Source of the DNA: Deinococcus marmoris DSM 12784 | GTDB taxonomy: Bacteria; Deinococcota; Deinococci; Deinococcales; Deinococcaceae | Assembly (NCBI RefSeq): GCF_000701405.1 | Contig: NZ_JNIV01000124.1 | Span: 1-11,141 of the forward strand | Direction: 5' to 3' | Length of the DNA stretch: 11,141 nucleotides | Part shown: positions 1-6,445 of the stretch, piece by piece | How the letters are laid out: each line of letters starts with the position of its first letter | How positions within the stretch are numbered: position 1 is the stretch's first letter | Notes under the pieces: model-generated | Told to the model about the DNA's origin: nothing | The model's database searches: none | Seen by the model: the letters and a program-made list of their open reading frames with translations, nothing else | Made by a program: the position numbers and the translations under genes

Positions 1-2
1 TC

Positions 3-284
3 CGTCATGTCTGGGCCGATGGTGGTTATCTGGGCAAGCTGGTCACCTGGACGCTGGAAACACTGGGCTGGACATTGGAAATCATCAAACGCAGTGACAG
101 GGCCACAGGGTTTCAGGTGCTGCCCCGTCGCTGGGTGGTGGAACGCTCATTGGCGTGGTTGACGCGCTCACGTCGGCTGAGCCGGGACTATGAAGGCCGC
201 TGCCATACTTCCGCTTCCTGGTGCTATCTCGCCAACATTCGCCTGATGCTCCGTCGCCTCGACCCATCCGTCGAACCTTTATAA
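3..284 (+). CDS. IS5-family transposase, C-terminal fragment (partial at the window start)
   Basis: This frame is open from base 3 to the TAA at 282-284, giving about 93 residues, so the true start lies upstream of the window. The fragment carries two parts of a DDE catalytic triad. One is an Asp in an ADGGY motif near the first residues. The other is a Glu in RWVVERS, followed by the basic stretch LAWLTRSRRLSRDYE that is typical of IS5/IS427-type transposases (COG3293-like). The protein cuts and rejoins the ends of its own element during transposition. A TTG-initiated ORF at 75-284 would lack the ADGGY Asp and is not a sensible start. Whether the missing N-terminal part is intact or split by a programmed frameshift, as in many IS427 elements, cannot be seen here. 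Confidence 0.85.
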   Translation, partial: RHVWADGGYLGKLVTWTLETLGWTLEIIKRSDRATGFQVLPRRWVVERSLAWLTRSRRLSRDYEGRCHTSASWCYLANIRLMLRRLDPSVEPL

Positions 285-292
285 ACACGCTC
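278..292. repeat. Putative right terminal inverted repeat of the left IS
   Basis: TTTATAAACACGCTC overlaps the transposase stop codon and resembles the GAGCGTGTTTATAAA ends of IS427-group elements. The partner repeat is outside the window, so this is a resemblance rather than a demonstrated inverted repeat. Confidence 0.55.
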
Positions 293-323
293 TTAGCCGA
301 ACTGGCAGCGCCGCGCTTCTGTT

Positions 324-352
324 GACTATTAGACCGCTGGACTGTTAGACGG
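324..352. repeat. Short imperfect direct repeat
   Basis: GACTATTAGACCG (324-336) recurs as GACTGTTAGACGG (340-352) with two mismatches. It lies in the 80-bp gap between the IS end and the 3' end of the pseudouridine synthase gene. No function is evident, and no convincing terminator for the leftward gene is visible in this gap. Confidence 0.4.
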
Positions 353-364
353 TTTGACCGCCCC

Positions 365-1126
365 TCACCCCCAGCGCCGTCCCATGAGTTCCCACTTGCC
401 TTCCCAGACATGCGCCGGAATAGTCTGCGGGTCCAGCAGGCCCTGCAAGTCGCGCTCGCTCAGTTCGCCGTATTCGCCCACATCCATGTCGCCCAGCCAG
501 TAGCCGCCCACGCGGTAACGCATCAGGCGGCCCACCGGGTGGCCGATGGCTTCCAGCATCCGGCGCACCTGACGCTTACGGCCCTCGCCCAGCGTGATGA
601 ACGCGCCGTCGCTGGCCGGGGTGGCGGTGATGGCGGTGGCCAGACCGTCTTCCAGCATTACGCCCGCCACCAGTTGGTCCAGCTCGTCCTGGGTGGGAGG
701 CTCCTCGCCGTGGGTCCAGGCACGGTACGCCTTCTCGTGGCCGTAGCGCGGGTGGGTCAGGTTCAGGGTCAGATCGCCGTCGGTGGTCAGCAGGAGCAAC
801 CCTTCCGAATCCCGGTCCAGCCGCCCGATGGGATGCAGGCCAGGAATATTCGGCATGGCGTCCAGCACGTTCTTGCGCCCGTACTCGTCGCTGGCGGTGG
901 TCACGTAGCCGCGCGGCTTGTACAGCGCATAGGTGACCTTCTGCACCGCCCCGGTGTCCAGCAACTGGCCGTCCAGGCGAATATCGTCGGCGTCCGTGAC
1001 GGTTTGCCCCAGCGTTGCGACGACGCCGTTAACCTGCACGCGCCCGGCCTTGATCAGTTCCTCGGCGGCGCGGCGGGAGGCGACTCCGGCACGGGCCAGC
1101 CGCTTTTGCAATCTCTCAGCGCTCAT
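365..1126 (-). CDS. rluB: rRNA pseudouridine synthase, RsuA/RluB family
   Basis: This 253-residue enzyme converts a specific uridine in rRNA to pseudouridine in the cytoplasm. An S4 RNA-binding domain occupies about residues 3-50 (RLQKRLARAGVASRRAAEEL, then VQVNG). The catalytic domain follows, with the family signature GRLDRDSEGLLLLT, in which Asp104 is the expected nucleophile. The later basic motif EGRKRQVRRML is also typical of the RsuA/RluB/RluE/RluF group. The length and the S4 domain fit RluB (23S U2605 in E. coli) or RsuA (16S U516); RluB is the usual call for such proteins outside the gamma-proteobacteria, but the target is inferred. The ATG (1126-1124) overlaps the TGA of the upstream membrane-protein gene as ATGA, so translation is probably coupled. 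The TGA stop is at 367-365. Confidence 0.9.
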   Translation of the reverse strand: MSAERLQKRLARAGVASRRAAEELIKAGRVQVNGVVATLGQTVTDADDIRLDGQLLDTGAVQKVTYALYKPRGYVTTASDEYGRKNVLDAMPNIPGLHPIGRLDRDSEGLLLLTTDGDLTLNLTHPRYGHEKAYRAWTHGEEPPTQDELDQLVAGVMLEDGLATAITATPASDGAFITLGEGRKRQVRRMLEAIGHPVGRLMRYRVGGYWLGDMDVGEYGELSERDLQGLLDPQTIPAHVWEGKWELMGRRWG

Positions 1127-1506
1127 TGCTCCACCTTAACGGACGGGCTGCGGCGGGACGGTACGGCCAGCAGGGCCACCACCGCCAGCAGCAGCAGCAG
1201 CGCCGACAGCGCCAGCATCAGCGTCCTCATGGCGGGGGGCAAGGCGTCGCCGCGCACGGCAGCGGGCAGCAGGGCGGCCACGGTCAGCAGGTTGCCCCCG
1301 GCCAGCCCACCCACCCTGACTGCATCTGGCGCGAAACCTGCGGCCACCTGAAACGCGCCCCAGGCCAGCAGCAACCCGCCCGCCACACGCGGCAGCCACA
1401 GCGGTGAAACCCCCAGCGTGGCCGCCAGAGACGGCGGCAGAAAATACAACAGCAGCCCCAGCGGAATGAACAGCAGGGCGGTCAACCAGAACGAGGCACG
1501 CAGCAC
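1123..1506 (-). CDS. Small multi-pass membrane protein of unknown function
   Basis: This is a 127-residue, very hydrophobic protein rich in Leu, Ala and Gly. About four membrane segments can be drawn, at roughly residues 5-27, 38-60, 66-85 and 93-115, followed by a short charged tail. No catalytic motif or named family is recognisable; it resembles generic small four-helix integral membrane proteins. The chosen start is a GTG at 1506-1504. It is supported by TAAACT at 1519-1514, seven nucleotides upstream on the same strand, which fits a leaderless transcript. The reading frame stays open further upstream, so a longer form is possible. Its stop overlaps the start of the pseudouridine synthase gene by 4 bp, so the two form one operon with this gene first. 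No functional link between them is apparent. Confidence 0.75.
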   Translation of the reverse strand: MLRASFWLTALLFIPLGLLLYFLPPSLAATLGVSPLWLPRVAGGLLLAWGAFQVAAGFAPDAVRVGGLAGGNLLTVAALLPAAVRGDALPPAMRTLMLALSALLLLLAVVALLAVPSRRSPSVKVEQ

Positions 1507-1513
1507 GCCCGCC

Positions 1514-1519
1514 AGTTTA
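1514..1519 (-). promoter_or_regulatory. -10-like hexamer for the membrane protein/rluB operon
   Basis: TAAACT on the minus strand matches TANNNT and ends 7 nt before the GTG start, the spacing expected for a leaderless mRNA. No clear -35 box is visible. Confidence 0.5.
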
Positions 1520-1676
1520 GGGGTTGGGTACGGCAGGATGTGGGTGAGAGGCGGCGTTTCTCACGCGTGCGACGTATGGATAGCGCATGGGACGAATGGA
1601 ACGCTTCGCGCAGTCCACCTTTGCGCCGTGGCCGGATGGGAAGGCAGGAGTCAGGGCATACCCTTTCCAAGAGACA

Positions 1677-1682
1677 TAAGAT
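1677..1682 (+). promoter_or_regulatory. -10-like hexamer for the lipoprotein gene
   Basis: TAAGAT, followed by a 6-nt spacer and then ATG at 1689. The motif matches TANNNT and the spacing implies a leaderless transcript. There is no convincing Shine-Dalgarno sequence between them. Confidence 0.55.
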
Positions 1683-1688
1683 CAGGCC

Positions 1689-2174
1689 ATGAGACAGGTC
1701 AAGTCTATGGGCGGTTTGGTCTGGAGCGCCGTGCTGCTCACGGCCACGGTGGGCTGCGGACCGGCTCCGGTCACGCTGGACCGCCTACCGCTGCCGCCCT
1801 TCGCCGTGGAGGGCAAATACAACGGCAGCTATGAAACCCGCGTTGGTCTGGCAATCATGGGCGCACGCAACCAGCTTGAGCCGAGTTACGGACCGCTGGA
1901 TGTCGGGGATTTTGCGCTGATGGATGAAGGGAAAGGGTGGAACGATATTGAAGTGTTCTATTCGCAGCCCGCTTTGCAGAAAGCGCTGGCCGATGCTGGT
2001 TTCGTGCGTCAGAACCTCACTTCTGGCCGTCCGGGGCGCTCTCAACTGGCGGTTTGGACGCGGAAACGCACCTTCGGCAAGGATGAGCTGCTGGCGGCCC
2101 TGTACGTTCCGGGAAATCCTGACGATCCTCTGAATTTCATGTTGCGAATTCACGCCCCGGCCCCAAAACGCTGA
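1689..2174 (+). CDS. Predicted lipoprotein of unknown function
   Basis: This 161-residue protein starts with a positively charged N-terminus (MRQVKSMGG). A hydrophobic core follows, then a lipobox-like TVGC with Cys23 as the expected lipidated residue after signal peptidase II cleavage. The mature part is therefore probably tethered to the outer face of a membrane. After a proline-rich linker the chain is mixed alpha/beta and ends in a basic PKR tail. No enzyme motif or family is recognisable. The repeated residues 'FVRQNLTSGRPGRSQLAVWTRKR' type region is basic but otherwise uninformative. The ATG at 1689 is favoured over the internal ATG at 1707 because the -10-like TAAGAT lies just 6 nt upstream and the longer form supplies the positive n-region. 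Thr at lipobox -3 is less usual than Leu. truB begins 45 nt after the stop but has its own promoter-like box. Confidence 0.75.
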   Translation: MRQVKSMGGLVWSAVLLTATVGCGPAPVTLDRLPLPPFAVEGKYNGSYETRVGLAIMGARNQLEPSYGPLDVGDFALMDEGKGWNDIEVFYSQPALQKALADAGFVRQNLTSGRPGRSQLAVWTRKRTFGKDELLAALYVPGNPDDPLNFMLRIHAPAPKR

Positions 2175-2179
2175 CGGCG

Positions 2180-2208
2180 CACGCTCTATAGGGTGGCCCC
2201 ACGCTCTA
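2180..2208. repeat. Nine-base direct repeat upstream of truB
   Basis: CACGCTCTA occurs at 2180-2188 and 2200-2208, exactly 20 bp apart, and the second copy runs into the putative -10 hexamer of truB. It could be a regulator site with two-turn spacing or a chance duplication. Confidence 0.35.
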
Positions 2209-2212
2209 CCAT
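2207..2212 (+). promoter_or_regulatory. -10-like hexamer for truB
   Basis: TACCAT, followed by CTGCCCC (7 nt) and then ATG at 2220. It matches TANNNT at leaderless spacing and decides the start in favour of 2220 over the upstream GTG at 2193, because the hexamer would lie inside that longer frame. Confidence 0.55.
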
Positions 2213-2219
2213 CTGCCCC

Positions 2220-3146
2220 ATGCCCGTGATTGCCGTTGACAAACCCCTGCACCTGACCTCGCACGACGTGGTGAACCGCGCCCGCCGCGCCCGCAAGACC
2301 AAGCGGGTGGGCCACACTGGGACGCTGGACCCGCTGGCAACGGGGGTGCTGGTGCTGGCGGTGGAGGGCAGCACCAAGGTGGTGCAGTTCATGGAGGCCG
2401 ACAGCAAGGACTATCTGGCGTGGATCAGTCTGAGCGCGGGAACGCCGACGCTGGATGCCGAGGGACCAGTGGACGAGACGGAAGACGTTCCACCGCTGGA
2501 CGAAGCCGAGATACGCGCCGTCCTCGCCACCTTCACTGGCGCACAGAAACAGATTCCCCCGCAGTACAGCGCCATTCAGGTGGGCGGCGTGCGGGCCTAC
2601 GCCGTGGCGCGGGCCGGGGGAGAACTGGACCTGCCTGCGCGGGATGTGATGATCCACTCGCTGGAACTGCTGGGCGTCTATGACCGCGTGCAGGACGCGC
2701 CGCGTACCTTTCACCCGCAAGGCTGGAATCCTGCCGCAACGGGGCTGACCTTTCCCCTACCGGAAGCGCTGGGCGAGTTTCCCACCCTGCTGGTGCGCGC
2801 CAGCGTGGGCAGCGGCACCTACCTGCGCTCGCTGGCGCGGGATGTGGGCGCATCTCTGGGCCTGCCCGCCCACCTCTCGGGTCTGGTGCGGACGCGGGTG
2901 GGACGCTACAGCCTCGCGGACGCCGTGCAACTTGAGAATTTAGAGGCAGCTACTGGCCTGAGCGATCTGAACGCACTGGACTTTCCGTGCATTGAAGCCG
3001 ACGAGGGGATGGCCCGCGAACTGCGCCAGGGCAAACGCCCCCAGCGCCCGGAAGTCGGGCGGCATGTGGTCACGCTGGGGGGCGAACTGGTGGCCGTGGT
3101 GGACGGGGACGGGGAACAGTTGAAGGTGGTGCGGGTGTGGGCATAA
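2220..3146 (+). CDS. truB: tRNA pseudouridine(55) synthase TruB
   Basis: This enzyme isomerises U55 in the T-psi-C loop of most tRNAs. From the ATG at 2220 it is 308 residues, the usual size for TruB. The N-terminus VIAVDKPLHLTSHDVVNRAR is the family KPxGxTSxxVV-type motif. The catalytic motif GHTGTLDPLATGVL carries the nucleophile Asp37. Later conserved blocks include QIPPQYSAIQVGGVRAYAVAR and SGTYLRSLARDVG, followed by a short C-terminal part that could be a reduced PUA-like domain. A stretch of about 30 residues between LELLGVYD and the TLLVRASVGSGTY block is longer than in many TruB proteins. A GTG at 2193 would add nine residues (start APRSTICP) that precede the family N-terminus and is rejected. 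The gene follows the lipoprotein gene by 45 bp and converges on gatA. Confidence 0.93.
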   Translation: MPVIAVDKPLHLTSHDVVNRARRARKTKRVGHTGTLDPLATGVLVLAVEGSTKVVQFMEADSKDYLAWISLSAGTPTLDAEGPVDETEDVPPLDEAEIRAVLATFTGAQKQIPPQYSAIQVGGVRAYAVARAGGELDLPARDVMIHSLELLGVYDRVQDAPRTFHPQGWNPAATGLTFPLPEALGEFPTLLVRASVGSGTYLRSLARDVGASLGLPAHLSGLVRTRVGRYSLADAVQLENLEAATGLSDLNALDFPCIEADEGMARELRQGKRPQRPEVGRHVVTLGGELVAVVDGDGEQLKVVRVWA

Positions 3147-3201
3147 GCAGGGTTCAGAAACAGCCTGAGCAACTTATTTGAGGCTTGGCCTGCCCGGTGG
3201 C

Positions 3202-3276
3202 CCCCTCACCCTCCGCCGCTACGCGGCTCCTCCCTCCCTCGTGCCGAGCTGTGCCAGTCCCACAAGGGGCGAGGGG
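3202..3276. repeat. Structured intergenic repeat candidate between truB and gatA
   Basis: CCCCTCACCC (3202-3211) can pair with GGGCGAGGGG (3267-3276) at 9 of 10 positions. Inside is a perfect 5-bp hairpin, GCCGC/GCGGC with a TAC loop (3215-3227). This C-rich sequence with an internal hairpin resembles the short interspersed repeats found between genes in Deinococcus genomes. It lies exactly between two convergent genes, so it may also act as a transcription end signal, though no T-tract follows on either strand. Confidence 0.45.
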
Positions 3277-3288
3277 AAACATCACAGG

Positions 3289-4752
3289 CTATAGACCCGG
3301 AGCCACTTCCGCCCGCACCGCACCAATCCCTTCCAGTCCACCCGCGAACCTGACCAGCAACTCGTCCTGCAAGGCGGGAGCGATGAACTGAATACCCACG
3401 GGCAACCGCTTACCGTCCACGTCCTCAAATCCGGCGGGGACACTCAGGGCAGGCAGGCCCGCGAGGTTGACCGCCACGGTGTCCACGTCGGCAGCGTACA
3501 TGGTCAGCGGATCGTTCATCTTCTCACCCAGGCGGAAGGCTGGGAATGGACTGGTGGGCGTGACCAGCACGTCAAAGTCCGCAAAAGCGGCGCTGAATTC
3601 ATCGGCGATCAACCTGCGTACACGGGTGGCCTTGCTGTAATAGGCGTCGTAGTAGCCGCTGCTGAGGGCGTAGGTGCCGATCATGATGCGGCGCTGGACC
3701 TCGCGCCCGAAACCGCGTTCACGGGTGCGGGTCATGCTGCCCAGCACGTCGCCCCCTGGTTCGCGGCTGCCGTAGACCATGCCGTCGTAGCGGGCCAGAT
3801 TGCTGCTGGCCTCGGGCATGGAGATCAGGTAATAGGTGGCGATGGCGTGCCTCAATGCGGGCAGGCTGACCTCGCCCACGCTTGCGCCCGCACTGCGCAG
3901 GGCGTCCAGGGTGGCGTTCAGCACGGCGCTGACCCCAGTCGTATTGCCGCCCAGACTCTCGGTGATCACGCCCACGCGCAGGCCGCGCAGGTCTTCGGGC
4001 GTTCCGGCGGCGAAGGCGGGCGGCGCGTCCAGACTGGTGGCGTCGCGTCCATCGTGTCCGACGATGACGTTCATCAGCAGGGCCAGATCGGCGGCGCTGC
4101 GGGCCAGCGGGCCGATCTGGTCCAGACTGCTGGCGTGGGCCACCAGGCCGTAGCGGCTGACCCGCCCGTAGGTGGGCTTGAGACCGTACACCCCGCACAG
4201 CGCCGCAGGCTGGCGCACCGAGCCGCCCGTGTCGCTGCCCAGACTGACCGGCACCAGACCCGCTGCCACCACTGCCGCGCTACCGCTGCTGGTGCCACCG
4301 GTCACGCGCGAGGTGTCCCAGGGATTCAGCGTCGGGCCAAACGCGCTGCTCTCGCCGGAGCTGCCCATCGCAAATTCGTCCATGTTGGCCTTGCCCACGA
4401 CTACCGCGCCCGCGTCCAGCAGGCGCTGCACGGCAGTGGCGGTGTACGGGCTGACGTACTGTTCCAGCATCCGGCTGCCGCAGGTGGTGCGCGTGCCCGT
4501 CAGGTTGAGGTTGTCCTTGACGATGACTGGCAGGCCAGCCAGCGGCAGGATTTCGCCCGCTGACACACGCGCCTGCACTGCCGCCGCCTGTTCACCCGCG
4601 TGGTCATTCAGACTGATCAGGGCGTTCAGCCCACTGGCCGCCTCAGTACGGGCAAGTGCAGCGTCCAGCAGGGCGGCAACGGTGGTTTCACCCGCCTGCA
4701 CGGTGCGGACGAGTTCGGCGGCGGAGTGGGGATCAGTGGACGGCAGCGGCAT
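3289..4752 (-). CDS. gatA: Asp-tRNA(Asn)/Glu-tRNA(Gln) amidotransferase subunit A
   Basis: GatA hydrolyses glutamine and passes the ammonia to GatB, which amidates misacylated Asp-tRNA(Asn) or Glu-tRNA(Gln). In D. radiodurans the complex is reported to serve asparagine formation. From the ATG at 4752 the protein is 487 residues, the usual GatA size. The amidase-signature core is clear: Lys79 in PVIVKDN, the glycine/serine loop GGTSSGSAAVVAAG (152-165), and GSDTGGSVRQP with the nucleophile Ser178, followed by CGVYGLKPTYGRVSRYGLV. By spacing to Ser178, the cis-Ser position is Thr154 here, which is unusual. A longer frame from 4872 is rejected: its extra 40 residues have no family match and would contain the -10-like TACACT. 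gatB and gatC are not nearby. The TAG stop is at 3291-3289, and the PP2C gene diverges upstream. Confidence 0.95.
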   Translation of the reverse strand: MPLPSTDPHSAAELVRTVQAGETTVAALLDAALARTEAASGLNALISLNDHAGEQAAAVQARVSAGEILPLAGLPVIVKDNLNLTGTRTTCGSRMLEQYVSPYTATAVQRLLDAGAVVVGKANMDEFAMGSSGESSAFGPTLNPWDTSRVTGGTSSGSAAVVAAGLVPVSLGSDTGGSVRQPAALCGVYGLKPTYGRVSRYGLVAHASSLDQIGPLARSAADLALLMNVIVGHDGRDATSLDAPPAFAAGTPEDLRGLRVGVITESLGGNTTGVSAVLNATLDALRSAGASVGEVSLPALRHAIATYYLISMPEASSNLARYDGMVYGSREPGGDVLGSMTRTRERGFGREVQRRIMIGTYALSSGYYDAYYSKATRVRRLIADEFSAAFADFDVLVTPTSPFPAFRLGEKMNDPLTMYAADVDTVAVNLAGLPALSVPAGFEDVDGKRLPVGIQFIAPALQDELLVRFAGGLEGIGAVRAEVAPGL

Positions 4753-4760
4753 ACCGCGCC

Positions 4761-4766
4761 AGTGTA
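4761..4766 (-). promoter_or_regulatory. -10-like hexamer for gatA
   Basis: TACACT on the minus strand, with 8 nt to the ATG at 4752. It matches TANNNT and supports the shorter, family-length GatA start and a leaderless or nearly leaderless transcript. Confidence 0.5.
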
Positions 4767-5076
4767 CCGGGCCGGGGTCACGGGAAAGTGCCGTCACCGG
4801 GAGTTTTGCCCCGCCGCAGACCTCTGCAAACGTGGCTGCCCAGCCGTGACCGGGGCAGGGGCGATCCGGCATGTCGCTGCGGGCCAGAGGGCCGACACAT
4901 CAGCACGCCACCGACGCTCATGAGCCTGTGTCTTCCTCTGTCAGAGGGAACCAGAATGATCTTTTCCCCCGGCAATATTCGTTAAAGATCCAGTGTCTGG
5001 ACCTGGAAAACTGCTGGAAACAGCATTTCACCAGCAACATGAGATGTTTTATAGAGTTACGTAAGTGTGGGTGACA

Positions 5077-5082
5077 TATAGT
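5077..5082 (+). promoter_or_regulatory. -10-like hexamer for the PP2C gene, inside a small palindrome
   Basis: TATAGT (5 of 6 to TATAAT) is followed by GTCCGC and the ATG at 5089, the leaderless spacing. The hexamer lies inside the inverted repeat GACA-TATAG-TGTC (5073-5085), so a repressor bound there would block the promoter. This decides the start: the GTG at 5065 would place the promoter inside the coding sequence. Confidence 0.6.
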
Positions 5083-5088
5083 GTCCGC

Positions 5089-6174
5089 ATGCAGGCTGCG
5101 GGAGCGCCCAACTGGTCATACGGCCTGCTGACGGATGTGGGTCGTCAGCGGCGCGGTGGGGTCAATCAGGACGCCGCCCTGGCGCTCGATCTACCCCAGG
5201 GCGGCCTTTTTGCGGTGGCCGACGGCATGGGGGGACACGCCGCCGGGGAACTCGCGGCCACGCTGGCGCTGGAGGCCCTGAGCAGCCATTACCTGACCAG
5301 CCGCGTCTCGCCGCCCGCAAGACTGGCCGAAGCCGTGCAGGCGGCCAACGTGTCCGTGCTGCGCCACGCCGTCGGCGAGTATATGGGCATGGGCACCACC
5401 CTGATTGCCGCGCTGATCGACCGGGGCGCGCTGATGATCGCCCACGTCGGCGATTCACGCGCCTACCTGCTGCGCGGCAGCGAACTGCACCGCCTGACCG
5501 AGGACCATTCCTGGGTCAGCGAACAGGTGCGGCTGGGCCACCTGACCGAGGAAGAGGCCAGGGACCACCAGTGGCGCAGCGTGGTCAGCAACGCGCTGGG
5601 CGGCGAGGAACGGGTGCGGCTGGAACTGTTCGGGCTGCGGCTGTGCGCCGGGGACCGGGTGCTGCTGTGCAGCGACGGCCTGAGCAGCGTGGTGGCCGAC
5701 AACGAACTGCTGGAACTGCTGGCCCGTCCACTGGTGCCAGAGTCCGTGGTGCGCTGCCTGATCGACGCCGCCAACGACGCGGGCGGCCCGGACAACATCA
5801 CGGCGCTGGTAATCGACATCCAGCAGGACCAGCACCTGCCCAGCTACGACCTCCCTGTCCCCCAGAACAGCGGTCCCGATTACGTGGACGCGCTTCTCGG
5901 CGCGCAGCGGGGCAACAGCCTCAACACCTACCTGCTGCTGATGCTGGCCTATTTCACGCTGCTGGGCGTGATCCTGCTGCCCGGCCAGCGCATGTTGATC
6001 GCCGTCTTCGGCACCGCGCTGCTGGCCGGGATTCTGCTGGTTCAGCGGCTGGCCCTGATCCGCCGGGCCAGCGGTCAGTTGGGCCGCCCCAGCGCCGTCC
6101 TTGAACCTGCCAGGAGCGTGCCTGCCCGGCCCCCGTCCACACCCAAGTCCCAGCATTCCACCCAGGACACCTGA
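5089..6174 (+). CDS. Membrane-anchored PP2C-family Ser/Thr protein phosphatase
   Basis: This 361-residue metal-dependent phosphatase should remove phosphate from Ser/Thr residues, opposing Hanks-type kinases. The bacterial PP2C (Stp/PrpC-type) catalytic domain spans about residues 10-245. Its metal-binding and core motifs are present: NQD (Asp28), [12 protein letters not shown] (Asp45), HVGDSRAYL (121-124), CSDGLS (Asp196) and GGPDNIT (Asp235). After a linker, two hydrophobic helices (about 279-297 and 302-320) anchor the protein with the catalytic domain predicted on the cytoplasmic side. A basic, Ser/Pro-rich tail ends the chain. The start at 5089 is chosen because TATAGT lies 6 nt upstream; the longer frame from 5065 is unlikely. 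No kinase gene is in the window, so the partner is unknown. The TGA directly abuts the inverted repeat of the downstream element. Confidence 0.92.
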   Translation: MQAAGAPNWSYGLLTDVGRQRRGGVNQDAALALDLPQGGLFAVADGMGGHAAGELAATLALEALSSHYLTSRVSPPARLAEAVQAANVSVLRHAVGEYMGMGTTLIAALIDRGALMIAHVGDSRAYLLRGSELHRLTEDHSWVSEQVRLGHLTEEEARDHQWRSVVSNALGGEERVRLELFGLRLCAGDRVLLCSDGLSSVVADNELLELLARPLVPESVVRCLIDAANDAGGPDNITALVIDIQQDQHLPSYDLPVPQNSGPDYVDALLGAQRGNSLNTYLLLMLAYFTLLGVILLPGQRMLIAVFGTALLAGILLVQRLALIRRASGQLGRPSAVLEPARSVPARPPSTPKSQHSTQDT

Positions 6175-6207
6175 ATACGGAATCGGCCCCCGCACACCTG
6201 ATACGGA
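6168..6207 (+). repeat. Direct repeat overlapping the PP2C stop codon
   Basis: CACCTGAATACGGA (6168-6181) recurs as CACCTGATACGGA (6195-6207) with one base missing. The first copy contains the TGA stop of the phosphatase gene and the left inverted repeat of the element at 6175-6394. Confidence 0.5.
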
Positions 6208-6394
6208 CTGCCGGCTGTAACGCCCTCAAACTGGGAAAGCATTAGTTTGCCAACTCCACGCCCGGAACCCGCTTCCCTCATTCTCGCTCTCGTCATGAAC
6301 AGACGCCCATGACTGGCACAGCCCGAAGGGAGGACGCTATTCCTCCCGCTCGGATTTCCATCGTTTTTGCAAACGATTCAATTAGATTCCGTAT
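6175..6394. repeat. 220-bp intergenic element bounded by a perfect 10-bp inverted repeat
   Basis: ATACGGAATC at 6175-6184 and its exact complement GATTCCGTAT at 6385-6394 bound a 220-bp non-coding stretch between the PP2C gene and ridA. Inside are two perfect hairpins. GGGAGGA (6328-6334) pairs with TCCTCCC (6341-6347) around a 6-nt loop, and TCGTTT (6361-6366) pairs with AAACGA (6371-6376) around TTGC. Size, lack of a gene and hairpin content fit the small interspersed repeats (SNR type, 60-215 bp) described in Deinococcus radiodurans, or a MITE. No clear target duplication is visible (only GA on both sides). Membership of a repeat family is an inference that needs other copies. Confidence 0.5.
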
Positions 6395-6445
6395 GACACT
6401 GCGACGGCTTCAGCAAAAGGTCTCGCGCCCTGACCCACGGACCGC

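Larger units (their letters stand above)
1..292 (+). mobile_element. 3' end of an IS5-family insertion sequence (IS427-like)
   Basis: This is the right-hand part of an insertion sequence whose left part lies outside the window. It carries the C-terminal part of a DDE transposase. It ends in an AT-rich sequence TTTATAAACACGCTC (278-292), which read inward is GAGCGTGTTTATAAA and looks like the terminal inverted repeat of IS427-group elements. The transposase stop codon lies inside this putative repeat, as is common in the group. TTAG follows at 293-296 and could include the short TA-containing target duplication. Without the other end, neither the exact boundary nor the duplication can be proved. 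Confidence 0.75.
4753..5088. other. Divergent intergenic region between gatA and the PP2C gene
   Basis: These 336 bp hold no convincing gene. The gatA-proximal half is GC-rich; the PP2C-proximal half (about 4940-5070) is much more AT-rich than the rest of the window, as expected of a promoter region. Small perfect hairpins are visible: CCTCTG/CAGAGG around 4934-4946, TGCTG-GAAA-CAGCA around 5012-5025, and the palindrome TTACGTAA near 5057-5064. The region carries the -10-like boxes of both flanking genes. I see no -35 box with standard spacing. Confidence 0.6.

Noticed and set aside
410..1351. Long plus-strand ORF of 313 codons
   Set aside because: It is antisense to the pseudouridine synthase and membrane-protein genes, with His/Gln/Val-rich composition typical of a GC-rich shadow frame and no family features.
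4753..4872. Longer gatA reading frame starting at 4872 (527 residues)
   Set aside because: The extra 40 residues do not resemble GatA, the shorter form has the family length, and the -10-like TACACT at 4766-4761 would lie inside the longer gene.
5057..5085. Full radiation/desiccation response motif (RDRM) upstream of the PP2C gene
   Set aside because: Only one half-site (TGACATA) is recognisable; the partner half TTATGTCA is absent at the required spacing.
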